NCBI RefSeq assembly: GCF_000420305.1
Contig: NZ_ATUR01000003.1
Coordinates: 310,001 to 374,000 of the forward strand
Reading direction: 5' to 3'
Length of the DNA: 64,000 nt
From: Novosphingopyxis baekryungensis DSM 16222
Lineage (GTDB): Bacteria; Pseudomonadota; Alphaproteobacteria; Sphingomonadales; Sphingomonadaceae
Each line of letters begins with the position of its first letter. Position 1 is the stretch's first letter. This document shows positions 25,410-34,643 of the stretch, one piece after another. A program made the translations under genes and the position numbers. The notes below the pieces were generated by a model. That model ran no database searches and was not told the origin of the DNA. It worked only from the letters and a program-made list of their open reading frames with translations.

Positions 25410-26720
25410 ATGTTCGTAACGAAAACCGCCATCAGCGATGCCGCAGCTGCCATGCTGCCCACTTTGACGGCCTATCTGAACGCTGTTCTTATAGACACCA
25501 TACGCATGGAGGACGCGGCCGGTTCCACGCGAACGCGCCCCATCCGCATTTTGACCGAAGACGAGCGCAGCGAGGCATCGCATCGCGATCTGATCCTGTC
25601 CTTCCGCCCCGGCGCGCCCACGCTGGTGCCTGGCGACATGACCCAGCCCATGCAGATTGCCTTTGGCCCCGATGATCTGAAACTTGGCCACGCTCTGATT
25701 GCCGAAGCCGTGCGCCATGGCGGCCCCGCCGTCGGTGAACCGGCCAGCGCCAAGTTGATGCGCTATGCCGCCCGCGTGGCGACGAGCGAAGCGGCGGTCC
25801 TGATCCAGGGCGATACCGGCGTGGGCAAGGAAGGCATGGCCCGCTTCGTGCACAACAACAGCCCGCGCGCGGAAGGCCCGTTCATTGCCGTCAACTGCGC
25901 CGCCCTGCCCGCCAGCATGGTGGAAGCCATGCTGTTCGGTCACAAGCGCGGCGCCTTCACCGGCGCAAGCGGAGAGAGCGAAGGTCTGTTTCGTGCAGCG
26001 GATGGGGGCACATTGTTCCTGGACGAGATCACCGAGCTACCGCTGGAGCTGCAGGCCAAATTGCTGCGCGCGTTGCAGGAAGGCGAAGTGCTGCCCGTGG
26101 GCGAGACCCGCGCCGTGAAGGTCGATATCCGCATCGTGGCCGCAGCCAATCGCAATTTCACCGCCGAAGTGGCCGAGGGTCGCTTCCGCGAAGATCTCTA
26201 CTGGCGCCTCAATGTCATGCCGATCGAGATCGCACCACTGAACGAGCGCCGTCAGGACATCTGCGCCATCGCCGCGACCATGCTGCTCGCCATGCAGAAG
26301 GACGGAGCGGATTTCGCGTGGATCGATGCCGAGGCGCTCCACGCCCTGATGAGCCACGCTTTTCCCGGCAATGTGCGCGAATTGTGCAACATGCTGCAGC
26401 GTGCACTGGTGCTGCGCGAAGGCGACAGCATCACGCTGGAGGATTTCGATCTTGCCCCGGACCCGTTCGCAACGCCGATCGGCAGCATCCCTGCCGCTTT
26501 GCCTACGACGCCCCGTGCCGACCCCACTCCCCTCGCCAACCGCGTCCTGCGTGGCCGTGATCTGCAGACCCAGGCCCGTCTGGCCGAATTCGACGCGATC
26601 AGCGCCACGCTGGAGGAAACGCAGGGCAATCGCCGCCGCGCCGCAGAGCTTCTCGGCATATCCGAACGCACGCTTCGTTACCGCCTCGCCGATATGCGCG
26701 AGCTGGCCGAAGCGGCCTGA
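25410..26720 (+). CDS. Sigma54-dependent flagellar activator 1 (FlbD/FleQ-like)
   Basis: A 436-aa AAA+ enhancer-binding protein. The N-terminal about 105 residues have no recognisable receiver or PAS pattern. The AAA+ domain has Walker A GDTGVGKE (134-141), the sigma54-contact loop GAFTGA (181-186), Walker [10 protein letters not shown], and FPGNVRELCNMLQRAL. A Fis-type HTH ends the protein (RRAAELLGISERTLRYRL). The ATG at 25410 follows a GGGGAAGTAAGA ribosome site. It leads the fliE-flhB operon and is itself behind a sigma54 promoter, suggesting positive autoregulation. Resembles FlbD of Caulobacter in context. Confidence 0.88.
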   Translation: MFVTKTAISDAAAAMLPTLTAYLNAVLIDTIRMEDAAGSTRTRPIRILTEDERSEASHRDLILSFRPGAPTLVPGDMTQPMQIAFGPDDLKLGHALIAEAVRHGGPAVGEPASAKLMRYAARVATSEAAVLIQGDTGVGKEGMARFVHNNSPRAEGPFIAVNCAALPASMVEAMLFGHKRGAFTGASGESEGLFRAADGGTLFLDEITELPLELQAKLLRALQEGEVLPVGETRAVKVDIRIVAAANRNFTAEVAEGRFREDLYWRLNVMPIEIAPLNERRQDICAIAATMLLAMQKDGADFAWIDAEALHALMSHAFPGNVRELCNMLQRALVLREGDSITLEDFDLAPDPFATPIGSIPAALPTTPRADPTPLANRVLRGRDLQTQARLAEFDAISATLEETQGNRRRAAELLGISERTLRYRLADMRELAEAA

Positions 26721-26734
26721 AGGAGGACTGATCC

Positions 26735-27085
26735 ATGCAACCGATGGCCAACAGCCTGCTCGCCGCGCGCAACGCGATCCTGCAGCAGAACAAGACCCTC
26801 CAGAACGTTACCGAAGCACCCAAGGTCGGCAGCGGTCAGATCGGCGGATCGGGCAAAGCGCCCGAAACGCCGTTCACCGATACCATGCGCGACGCGCTGA
26901 GCCAGGTGAACGCATCGCAATCAACCGCTGCCAATGCCGCCGCTGCTTACGACGCTGGACAAACCACCGATATCGCGGCGGTCATGCTGGCCAAGCAGAA
27001 GGCGTCGGTGGGGTTCGAGGCTACCTTGCAAGTCCGCAACAAGCTGCTCTCGGCTTACGAGAACATCATGAACATGCCGGTGTGA
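26735..27085 (+). CDS. fliE: Hook-basal body protein FliE
   Basis: A 116-aa protein that joins the MS ring to the proximal rod. The C-terminal half matches FliE (IAAVMLAKQKASVGFEATLQVRNKLLSAYENIMNMPV). It starts 14 bp after the activator stop and ends 1 bp before fliF, so it is part of the same operon. Confidence 0.93.
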   Translation: MQPMANSLLAARNAILQQNKTLQNVTEAPKVGSGQIGGSGKAPETPFTDTMRDALSQVNASQSTAANAAAAYDAGQTTDIAAVMLAKQKASVGFEATLQVRNKLLSAYENIMNMPV

Positions 27086-27086
27086 T

Positions 27087-28820
27087 ATGAATGAAATGAC
27101 GATTTCCCAGCCCGGCGATGCCGGTTCCGGTGACGGTGGCGGACTGACGCGGGCCACCCAGCGGCTGAAGCCCATGGGCATCAGCGACAGCGGTTCGATG
27201 GCCTCCGGCTTCATGGACAAGGCGCGCGAATTTCTGGGACAACCGGCGGTGGCCAAGGCGCTGCCGCTGATCGGCTTTCTGGCGGTGGTGGCAATGGCTG
27301 CTGCGGCCTGGATGGCGTTTCAGGCGCCGCCGCAGCGCGATCTGTTCCGCGGCCTGCCGGAAAATGACAAGGCCGCCGTGGCAGCGGCGCTGGACAGCAA
27401 TTCCATTCCCTACAGTCTGGACACCGACACCGGCGCGCTGACCGTAGCCGAAGACGATTATTATGCCGCCAAGATGCTGGTCGCCGCGCAAGGGTTGCCC
27501 AAAAGCGCGCCCGATGGCGATACCATGATCTCCAGCATGCCCATGGGGGCCAGCCGCGCGGTGGAAACCGAAAAGCTGCGCGGCGCACGCGAGGCCGATC
27601 TGGCTCGCTCGATCGAAGCCATCGACAGCGTGAACTCGGCCCGGGTGCATCTGGCGGTCGATCCGCCAAGCGTGTTCATCCGCGAACGGAATGAACCGGC
27701 CGCATCGGTGGTGCTCAATCTTGCGCCCGGTGCCACGCTCAGCAGTGAGCAGGTGCAGGCGATCACGCATCTGGTTGCCAGCTCCGTCTCCGGCCTGAAT
27801 TCCGATCGTGTATCGGTGGTCGATCAGAACGGACGCCTGTTGTCGGAAAGCGCCACGGACGGGCCGCTTGGCGAGGCGGGCCAGCAACTGATGGTGCGCC
27901 AGCAGATCGAGGACCGCTATCGCCAGTCGCTCACCGCCTTGCTCACGCCCATCCTTGGTGCGGGCAATTTCGCAGCCGAAGTCTCGGCCGAACTGGATTT
28001 CTCGGAACGTCAGGCAACCAGCGAAACCTTCCCCAAGGACGAGTCCGTTGTGCGCAGCGAAAAGCGCAGCTGGACGGAACAGAGCGATCCCGCTTCCGGC
28101 AATGCCGGCGGCATTCCCGGCGCCGTCAGCGATCAGCCGCCTGCCGATGCCACCGTAGGCGATCAGCTGGCCGATCCCACCGCGCCTGCCGAAATGCAGA
28201 AGCGTCAGGAAGAGATTAACCGCAATTTCGAGCTGGGCCGCCAGGTATCTGTGGTGCGGGAGGCGACCGGCGATGTCAGCCGCCTGTCCGTGGCCGTGGC
28301 GATTGCCAATGGCGCCGATGGCAAACCGCGCAGCCCGGCGGAGATTGCCGCGATCGAACAGCTCATCAAGGGCGCGATCGGCTTCAGCCAGCAGCGCGGC
28401 GATCAGGTGGCGGTGTCCTCGCGCGCTTTCCAGCCGATCGTCGAAGCCAACACGCCCTGGTATGAAGCCAGCTGGGTGTCGCTGCTGGTGCGCAATGTCT
28501 CCGGCCTGATCGCGGCACTGGCGCTGATCTTCTTCATCGGCCGCCCGATGCTCAAGCGCCGCAAGGAGCTGAAGAACGCCGCTGCGGGCAAGACGGGCGA
28601 GGAAAATGAAGACGGCACGCCGGCCCTTCCCACGTCGCTGCAGCCGGAAGCCATCGCGGACAAACCGGTCACGCTCGACATGATCAGCTCTGCCTACAGC
28701 TATCAGGAGCGCGCGCTGCTGATCCAGGATTTCGTCAAACAGAATCCCGATCATGCCACGCTTGTGATCAGAGACCTGCTGAATTCAGCCAAGAACACGA
28801 AGGAAGCAGCCAATGGCTGA
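27087..28820 (+). CDS. fliF: MS-ring protein FliF
   Basis: A 577-aa MS-ring subunit of usual length. Membrane helices are at about 55-75 (LPLIGFLAVVAMAAAAWMAF) and 470-490 (VSGLIAALALIFFIGRP). The YscJ-like ring-building motifs are present (VEADLARSIEAIDSVNSARVHLAVD-type region and LNLAPGATLSSEQVQAITHLVASSVSGL). The C-terminal cytoplasmic tail binds FliG. Overlaps fliG by 8 bp. Confidence 0.95.
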   Translation: MNEMTISQPGDAGSGDGGGLTRATQRLKPMGISDSGSMASGFMDKAREFLGQPAVAKALPLIGFLAVVAMAAAAWMAFQAPPQRDLFRGLPENDKAAVAAALDSNSIPYSLDTDTGALTVAEDDYYAAKMLVAAQGLPKSAPDGDTMISSMPMGASRAVETEKLRGAREADLARSIEAIDSVNSARVHLAVDPPSVFIRERNEPAASVVLNLAPGATLSSEQVQAITHLVASSVSGLNSDRVSVVDQNGRLLSESATDGPLGEAGQQLMVRQQIEDRYRQSLTALLTPILGAGNFAAEVSAELDFSERQATSETFPKDESVVRSEKRSWTEQSDPASGNAGGIPGAVSDQPPADATVGDQLADPTAPAEMQKRQEEINRNFELGRQVSVVREATGDVSRLSVAVAIANGADGKPRSPAEIAAIEQLIKGAIGFSQQRGDQVAVSSRAFQPIVEANTPWYEASWVSLLVRNVSGLIAALALIFFIGRPMLKRRKELKNAAAGKTGEENEDGTPALPTSLQPEAIADKPVTLDMISSAYSYQERALLIQDFVKQNPDHATLVIRDLLNSAKNTKEAANG

Positions 28821-29889
28821 CGTGATTGAGAAAGAGGAAACCGCCCTTTCCGACCTGGCAACGCAAGCGCCGGTTCCATCGACCGAGCTGCGCGAAATCA
28901 ATGACGAGCAAGCGGCGGCGATCCTTCTTCTGCTGTTCTCCGAAAAGGAAGCGGCGGACATTCTTTCCCGGCTGGAGCCCAAGGAAGTCGAACAGCTCAG
29001 CAGCATCATGTACTCGGTGTCCGACATCGGCCCGGGTGAGATCGACACCGTGCTGGACCGGTTCGTCAACCGGGCGAAGCACCGCACGACCCTGGGCTAT
29101 CGCTCCGACGTGCAGATCCAGTCCATGCTCACCGCCGCGCTTGGCGAACAGCGTGCCGAGGTCATGATCAGCCGCACTGCGCCCAAGCGTCCGCAGCCCA
29201 GCCTGGAAGCGCTGGAATGGATGTCACCCTCCGATATCGTATCGATGCTGGAAGACGAGCATCCACAGATGATCGCGCTCGTGCTGTCCTTCCTCTCGGC
29301 GGACAATGCTGCTGCCGTGCTGGGGGATTTCCCTGCCGACCTGCAGGATGATATCGTTTACCGGCTGGCCACACTGGGCCAGGTCAGCAGCGACGCGATC
29401 GATACGATCGAGCAGCTTCTCACCGCCTTCCACGCGCCCAAGGGCAGCGGCGGCAGCATGATCGACAAGGGAGGCAATGCCCCCGAGGTCGCCGCCATCA
29501 TGAACCAGATCGGCAAGAAGAACAGCGCCAAGATGCTCAAAGCCCTGTCCAAACGGGACAAGGGCCTCGCCACCGAGATCGAAGACCAGATGTTCACCTT
29601 TGCCGACCTTATCACCATGGACGTCAAGGACCTGGGCACCGTCATCCGCACGGTGGACAGCGCCCTGCTCGTTCCCGCGCTGAAGGGCGCCGACGAGAAG
29701 CTGCGCGCAAAAATCCTGAGCTCCATGTCAACCCGCGCCGCGCAGACCGTCGAGGACGAGATTGCCGAGAAAGGCCCGATGCCGCTGGCCGAAGTGCTCG
29801 ATGCCCAGAAAAAGGTGATCGCGCAGGTCCGTCAGCTCGCCAACAGCGGAGAAGTTGTGATGGGTGGTCAGGGAGACGATTATGTCTGA
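28813..29889 (+). CDS. fliG: Rotor/switch protein FliG
   Basis: A 358-aa C-ring protein. It has the N-terminal FliF-binding domain, the EHPQ motif (EDEHPQMIALVLSFL) that binds FliM, and the C-terminal torque domain with charged helix residues (FTFADLITMDVKDLGTVIRTVDSALLVPALKGA). It transmits stator force to the rotor. It overlaps fliF and fliH. Confidence 0.95.
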   Translation: MADVIEKEETALSDLATQAPVPSTELREINDEQAAAILLLLFSEKEAADILSRLEPKEVEQLSSIMYSVSDIGPGEIDTVLDRFVNRAKHRTTLGYRSDVQIQSMLTAALGEQRAEVMISRTAPKRPQPSLEALEWMSPSDIVSMLEDEHPQMIALVLSFLSADNAAAVLGDFPADLQDDIVYRLATLGQVSSDAIDTIEQLLTAFHAPKGSGGSMIDKGGNAPEVAAIMNQIGKKNSAKMLKALSKRDKGLATEIEDQMFTFADLITMDVKDLGTVIRTVDSALLVPALKGADEKLRAKILSSMSTRAAQTVEDEIAEKGPMPLAEVLDAQKKVIAQVRQLANSGEVVMGGQGDDYV

Positions 29890-30517
29890 GGCTTTCGCCC
29901 TACGCAGCTTCGCCCCGCAGCAATCGCCCTTTCGTTCGGTCTGGTCGAACGATTCCAGCGCTTTTCAGAGCAATGGCACGCAGCAGCCTGCCGCACCGGA
30001 GCAAACAGCCGCCTCGCCAGTCGATGAGATGGCGCAGGCTGAAGCCTATCTGCAGGAACAGCTGGATGACAGCTACCGTAAGGGTTTTGCCGACGGTCAG
30101 GCAGCCATTGCCCAGGCCAATGAGGAACTGATGGCCTGCTCGGAACGGCTGGCCAGCGCCGTCGAAGCGCTGAAACCACGGCCGGGCAATGCGCTATGTG
30201 AAACCCTGGTGCGCACCATCCGCCAGCTGCTCGACCGCACCGCCGGATTTTCCGAGCCGAGCGCCGAGACGCTGCAACAGCATTGCCAGACCCTGGCCAC
30301 GATGGCGCAAAAGGATTGCACCAACGCCGTGCTGCATCTGCATCCGCTAGACCGGGCCCTGCTCGGCGAACAGGACTTCGGACTGACCATGGAAGAGGAT
30401 GCGTCGATGACGCGCGGCACCCTGTCGCTGAGCCACAGCGAAGGCTGGATCGAACATGGCACCCAGCCGGTGCTCGATGAGCTGGAATCCATGCTGGCCG
30501 CGCTGGACACGCAATGA
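29882..30517 (+). CDS. fliH: Flagellar export ATPase regulator FliH
   Basis: A 211-aa stator of the FliI ATPase. It has a Gln/Ala-rich N-terminus, a helix with DDSYRKGFADGQAAIAQANEEL, and a C-terminal FliH/HrpE domain with weak conservation. The ATG at 29882 has a GGGAG ribosome site and overlaps the fliG stop by 8 bp; a GTG at 29864 would extend it by six residues. Identified mainly by position between fliG and fliI together with the helical pattern. Confidence 0.82.
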   Translation: MSEAFALRSFAPQQSPFRSVWSNDSSAFQSNGTQQPAAPEQTAASPVDEMAQAEAYLQEQLDDSYRKGFADGQAAIAQANEELMACSERLASAVEALKPRPGNALCETLVRTIRQLLDRTAGFSEPSAETLQQHCQTLATMAQKDCTNAVLHLHPLDRALLGEQDFGLTMEEDASMTRGTLSLSHSEGWIEHGTQPVLDELESMLAALDTQ

Positions 30518-31860
30518 TTGCCGCACAGGAAAAGGCGCTGACCCATCTCGTCAATCGCATCGGAAATCTGAACGCCGGGCCACGGCGGATCGGACGGCTG
30601 GTGGCGCATGATGCCGGCATGATGGAAGTGACCGGATTTGATTATCCGATCGGCTTTGGCGGCACCATTCGCACCGCGGACGGCAAGGCCATCAAGGCCG
30701 AGATCGCCGGTTTTCGCGGATCGCGCGCGCTCATGATCCCGCTGGAAAGCGATGGATCGGTGCGCAACGGCGCGCGCGTGGAACCCGACATGCAATCGAG
30801 TATGGCACAGGTGGGCGACGGGCTGCTGGGCCGCGTGATCGGCCCGATGGGCGAACCGCTGGACGGCGCCGGGCCGATCATGTCCGACAGGGACTGGCCC
30901 CTGGCTGGCAAGCGCTCCAACGTTCTCAACCGGGGCCGCGTGACGACACCGATCGATCTGGGCGTGCGCGCCATCAACGGTCTGCTGACGGCTGGCTATG
31001 GCCAGCGCATCGCCATCGCCGCAGGATCCGGCGTCGGCAAGTCGGTTCTGATCGGCCAGATCATCGCCAATGCCGATGTCGATGTCGCGGTCGTCGGTCT
31101 GATCGGCGAACGTGGCCGAGAGGTCAGCGATTTCGTCGAGACCAAGCTCGACGGCCCGATGCGCGGACGAACCGTGACTGTGGCCGTGCCAGCCGACTAT
31201 TCGCCGGTATTGCGGTTGCGGGCCGCCGCGCGCGCCACCGCCATCGCCGAACATTTCCGCAGCGAGGGCAAGCGTGTCCTGCTGATCATCGACAGCCTGA
31301 CCCGTATTGCCCATGCGCAGCGCGAAATCGGCCTGTCGATGGGCGAACCACCCACGATGAAGGGATATCCCCCCTCTGCCCTGGCGCTCATCCCGCGCCT
31401 CATTGAACGCGCCGGCAATGACAAGGCCAGCGGCGGCTCGATCACCGCGCTCTATACGGTGCTGGCCGATGGCGGCGACATGGAGGACCCGGTGGTCGAT
31501 ACGGCGCGCGCGATCGTGGATGGCCACATCATCCTGTCCCGCCTTCTCTCCGAACAGGGAATCTTTCCGGCCATCGACGTCGGCAAATCCCTCAGCCGTG
31601 TGGCCGCGGACATTATCGATGACGAACACCGCACGGCGCAGACCAATTTCCGCCGGCTCTGGTCGGCCTATGAGGAAAATCGCGATCTGCTTTTGATGGG
31701 CGCATATCGCCAGGGCAGCGACCCGGCGATCGACGAGGCCGTCGCCCGTCATGACGATCTACTGGAATATGTCCGGCAGGGCTCACGCGACGCGGTCTCG
31801 ATGGAAGACAGCGTTACCGCGCTGCAGCACGGTTTCGGACAACGGGGGAATGAAGCGTGA
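30514..31860 (+). CDS. fliI: Flagellum-specific export ATPase FliI
   Basis: A 448-aa F1-like ATPase. Walker A is in IAAGSGVGKSVLIGQI, Walker B in RVLLIIDSLTRIAHAQREIGLSMGEPP (both marked by family strings), and the KGYPPSALALIPRLIERAGN segment is specific to type III export ATPases. It unfolds and feeds substrates to the FlhA/FlhB gate. ATGA overlap with fliH and GTGA overlap with fliJ indicate translational coupling. Confidence 0.96.
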   Translation: MIAAQEKALTHLVNRIGNLNAGPRRIGRLVAHDAGMMEVTGFDYPIGFGGTIRTADGKAIKAEIAGFRGSRALMIPLESDGSVRNGARVEPDMQSSMAQVGDGLLGRVIGPMGEPLDGAGPIMSDRDWPLAGKRSNVLNRGRVTTPIDLGVRAINGLLTAGYGQRIAIAAGSGVGKSVLIGQIIANADVDVAVVGLIGERGREVSDFVETKLDGPMRGRTVTVAVPADYSPVLRLRAAARATAIAEHFRSEGKRVLLIIDSLTRIAHAQREIGLSMGEPPTMKGYPPSALALIPRLIERAGNDKASGGSITALYTVLADGGDMEDPVVDTARAIVDGHIILSRLLSEQGIFPAIDVGKSLSRVAADIIDDEHRTAQTNFRRLWSAYEENRDLLLMGAYRQGSDPAIDEAVARHDDLLEYVRQGSRDAVSMEDSVTALQHGFGQRGNEA

Positions 31861-32288
31861 AGAAGATACTTAAAAGTCGCCAGCGCATCCTTGGCATGCG
31901 CGAAACGCAGCTGCGCATCGCCACGGGAGACAGCGCTGCGGCGCGCGGCAATGAAAGCAGCCTAGAACAGAAGCGCACCCAGCTCAAGGCATTGGCCGTG
32001 CATATGCACAAGGCCGGTGCCCAGTGCCGCGAGGGCCGCAGCCTGCATGCGCAGCTCGAACTGGTCGATCGCCTGTGCCAGGCAGATGACAGCATGGCCG
32101 GCGCGATCGAACAGGCCCGGCAGAAAACTGCACAGATGGAGCGGCAACGGATTGCCGCCTATCAAAAACGCGAGATGGCCGATCGTCTGGTCGGCCGCGC
32201 CGCCAATGATCTGGCAACGGAGCAGGACCGCAAACTGTCCGAACAGCCCCGCGCCAAGCCGCGAAAGATGAAGGGAACGGGCCTGTGA
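31857..32288 (+). CDS. FliJ-like export protein (by position)
   Basis: A 143-aa, charged, predicted coiled-coil protein between fliI and fliK. It starts with GTG overlapping the fliI stop. Long helices (RQRILGMRETQLRIA and LDRLCQADDSM-like region, then QKTAQMERQRIAAYQKREMADRLV) resemble FliJ, the central stalk that stimulates FliI. Sequence identity to known FliJ is too low to be sure by eye. Confidence 0.6.
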   Translation: MKKILKSRQRILGMRETQLRIATGDSAAARGNESSLEQKRTQLKALAVHMHKAGAQCREGRSLHAQLELVDRLCQADDSMAGAIEQARQKTAQMERQRIAAYQKREMADRLVGRAANDLATEQDRKLSEQPRAKPRKMKGTGL

Positions 32289-34051
32289 GCAATATTTCTT
32301 CCGGATTCGGCATGATGGCCGGACGATCTTTCAAGCCAACTGGCACGGTTTCTGCATCATCCAAATCGATGACAGCTTCCTCCCTCCCTATTGGCGGCAG
32401 ACCGAAGGCCTCTATCATGCAGGCTCGCGGCACCTCCACCATTGCGCCATCGTCGATATTTGGCGTCCAAACCGGTGCGACCAAGGTCGGAGCTGATTCC
32501 GACGCGCTCAACCGCACCAAGGGTAACGACGCTGATGCAGATCCGAGCAAGTCGCTAAAGCAAACAACGGTTCCAGCCGCGGGAATATTGGGCATACGCA
32601 ATGGTGCAGCCCTTCCATCGGCGAAGGAGTCTGCCGGAACGACGGTTTCGGACACAGGCGACGAATGGGCTGACGATCCGTTCGAAAATTTCGGCCTTCC
32701 AGCTATCATGTCACTGGCGCTGCCGCAGACGCCCTCGCCAGCTCAGCAAGCGCGCGGCGCGCTTGGTGGCCTTGCCCCGGCCTCGACGAATGGATCCAGC
32801 GAAATGATGGCTGCGGAAACGACCGGAGAGTGGAAAGGCGCACCACTATCCAGTGGCAGCGGCTCTTCATCGTCGCCCGAAACCCCGGCGCGCCCGATTG
32901 TTTCCTTGGCTCCCGATGTTCCGGAGTTGATCCACACGGTGAAATCACCAGCGAACGGCAACTCGACGGGCGAAGGCAGCGCTGCCGGCCTCCCTCTTCC
33001 TGACGCAAGCCTTCCCCGCAATAGTTCTGACGCGCCCTTGGCGCGCCCGATAGTTAGCCAAGCGCCGTTCGATCCTATCGAGTCGCAGACGTCCCCGGCT
33101 GTATCGGCGGCAAATCGGTCGCTCCTGTCCGAAGGAACCACGACCGACGAGCGCCTTTCGCCTTTGGATACTCCGTCGTCATCGGCTGCCAACACGCGCA
33201 CCCCAGACGAAACCATGAGCGCTGCAAATGTAACACGCTCTGGCTTTCTGGAACCAGCCGGCAACCGCTTGAGGCAACGTCCTGGGCTCGCGGAACGCAC
33301 CGCGGCAGCCTCGAACGACGCAAATGGTATCGCCTATACCAACATCCAGCCGCCTGCTGCTGACGATCATGTTACGGCGGCCCGCACGGCAAAATCTCTC
33401 GAAGCGGCACAGAACGGAGCGGCTCAATCCGAGTTGCCTAGCCCGCTCGACTCCGCAGAGGGAACGACACAACCCGATCGGTTCTCCGCCTTCACGCAGC
33501 AGCTTACGCGCAGCATGGCCGCGCCTGGCGCGGGCGCCACAGCAACGGCGGACTATGTGCAGGGACCGCCCATTCCGTTCGATCAGCAATTCGGTCCGCG
33601 CGTGGGCAGCGCCATCAGCGCGGCGATGAACAGCATGGCCGTCAAGGATGGCACGCTGCTGTTGCAGATTGCGCCCGAACATCTGGGCAAGCTGGAAATC
33701 GCCATCGATCAGGGAAGCGAGCGGCTGCACATTACCACCGAAAATGAGTCCGTCCGCAGCGCCATTGCGCAAGCGCATGGCCGTATCGAACAGGAATTGC
33801 GCAGTGCCGGCCATCGCATGCTCGTGGAGGTGGCGGCCCGCGATAGCGCCGCCACCAGCCAGAATGGCACCGCGGGTCAGCAACATCAGGCCGGCCAGTC
33901 GGAGGCGAATGCGCAATCGCAGTCTCAATCGCAAGGGCAGGCCCGTGTCGGCCATCGTGATCCCCGGTCGCCTGGCGGCCAGCCGAATGATGCTCCCCTG
34001 CCCGGCCAGGCGCCGGGCCAGCGCCCCTCTTCCAACATCCATTATGCCTGA
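32285..34051 (+). CDS. fliK: Hook-length control protein FliK
   Basis: A 588-aa protein. The N-terminal about 400 residues are low-complexity Ser/Thr/Pro/Ala, as expected of the molecular ruler. The C-terminal FliK domain contains TLLLQIAPEHLGKLEIAID and HGRIEQELRSAGHRMLVEVA. The last about 70 residues are Gln/Gly rich. It switches FlhB substrate specificity when the hook is long enough. GTG start overlapping the fliJ-like stop. Confidence 0.85.
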   Translation: MSNISSGFGMMAGRSFKPTGTVSASSKSMTASSLPIGGRPKASIMQARGTSTIAPSSIFGVQTGATKVGADSDALNRTKGNDADADPSKSLKQTTVPAAGILGIRNGAALPSAKESAGTTVSDTGDEWADDPFENFGLPAIMSLALPQTPSPAQQARGALGGLAPASTNGSSEMMAAETTGEWKGAPLSSGSGSSSSPETPARPIVSLAPDVPELIHTVKSPANGNSTGEGSAAGLPLPDASLPRNSSDAPLARPIVSQAPFDPIESQTSPAVSAANRSLLSEGTTTDERLSPLDTPSSSAANTRTPDETMSAANVTRSGFLEPAGNRLRQRPGLAERTAAASNDANGIAYTNIQPPAADDHVTAARTAKSLEAAQNGAAQSELPSPLDSAEGTTQPDRFSAFTQQLTRSMAAPGAGATATADYVQGPPIPFDQQFGPRVGSAISAAMNSMAVKDGTLLLQIAPEHLGKLEIAIDQGSERLHITTENESVRSAIAQAHGRIEQELRSAGHRMLVEVAARDSAATSQNGTAGQQHQAGQSEANAQSQSQSQGQARVGHRDPRSPGGQPNDAPLPGQAPGQRPSSNIHYA

Positions 34052-34090
34052 TGCCAAGCGCGTCACATCTTCGAAACACGGAGTTCGATC

Positions 34091-34639
34091 ATGAGTGAAG
34101 ACAAGAAACCCGCCAAGAAAGGCAAATTGAAGAAAATTCTTCTGCCGGTGGTTGGCATCCTCCTGATTGGCGGGGCGTGCGGCGCCGGCGGGTTTTTCTA
34201 TGCCGACATGATGGGCGGTCACGGCGCAGCCGAAGCCAAGCCGGACCTGCCGAAGATCGTGCTGAAGGACGGCAGCACCGTCGACGGGCCAACCCACGGC
34301 GGCAAATCGGAAAAGACCGAATATCAGGTCACCTATCATCCCATCGAGGAAAGTTTTACGACCAACCTGCGTGGCGGATCCGGCTTCGCGCAGGCCGAGA
34401 TGGCGGTGTCCACCATCTATGACGAGCGCGTCGTCCAGGCCCTGACCGATCATGACATTGCCGTGCGCAATGCGATCGTGCTGGAAATGGCCGATACCGA
34501 TGCGATGGAGCTAGAGACGGTCGCCGGAAAGAAAAACCTGGCACTGCGTCTGCGGGATCGGATCAACGAGACGCTGGAAGAAAAGACCGGCTTCGGCGGG
34601 ATCGACGAAGTGTATTTCACCAAGCTGGTGCTGCAGTAA
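34091..34639 (+). CDS. fliL: Basal-body protein FliL
   Basis: A 182-aa membrane protein. A basic N-terminus (KKPAKKGKLKKI) is followed by one helix at about 16-38 and a periplasmic domain with SGFAQAEMAVSTIYDERVVQALTDHDIAVRNAIVLEMADTD and IDEVYFTKLVLQ at the end, as in FliL. It supports the stator near the motor. It is 4 bp before fliM. Confidence 0.92.
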   Translation: MSEDKKPAKKGKLKKILLPVVGILLIGGACGAGGFFYADMMGGHGAAEAKPDLPKIVLKDGSTVDGPTHGGKSEKTEYQVTYHPIEESFTTNLRGGSGFAQAEMAVSTIYDERVVQALTDHDIAVRNAIVLEMADTDAMELETVAGKKNLALRLRDRINETLEEKTGFGGIDEVYFTKLVLQ

Positions 34640-34643
34640 GATC

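Noticed and set aside
32340-32356. A sigma54-like string CTGGCACGGTTTCTGCA inside fliK
   Set aside because: It has CTGC instead of TTGC and lies within fliK coding sequence far from any following start; probably chance.
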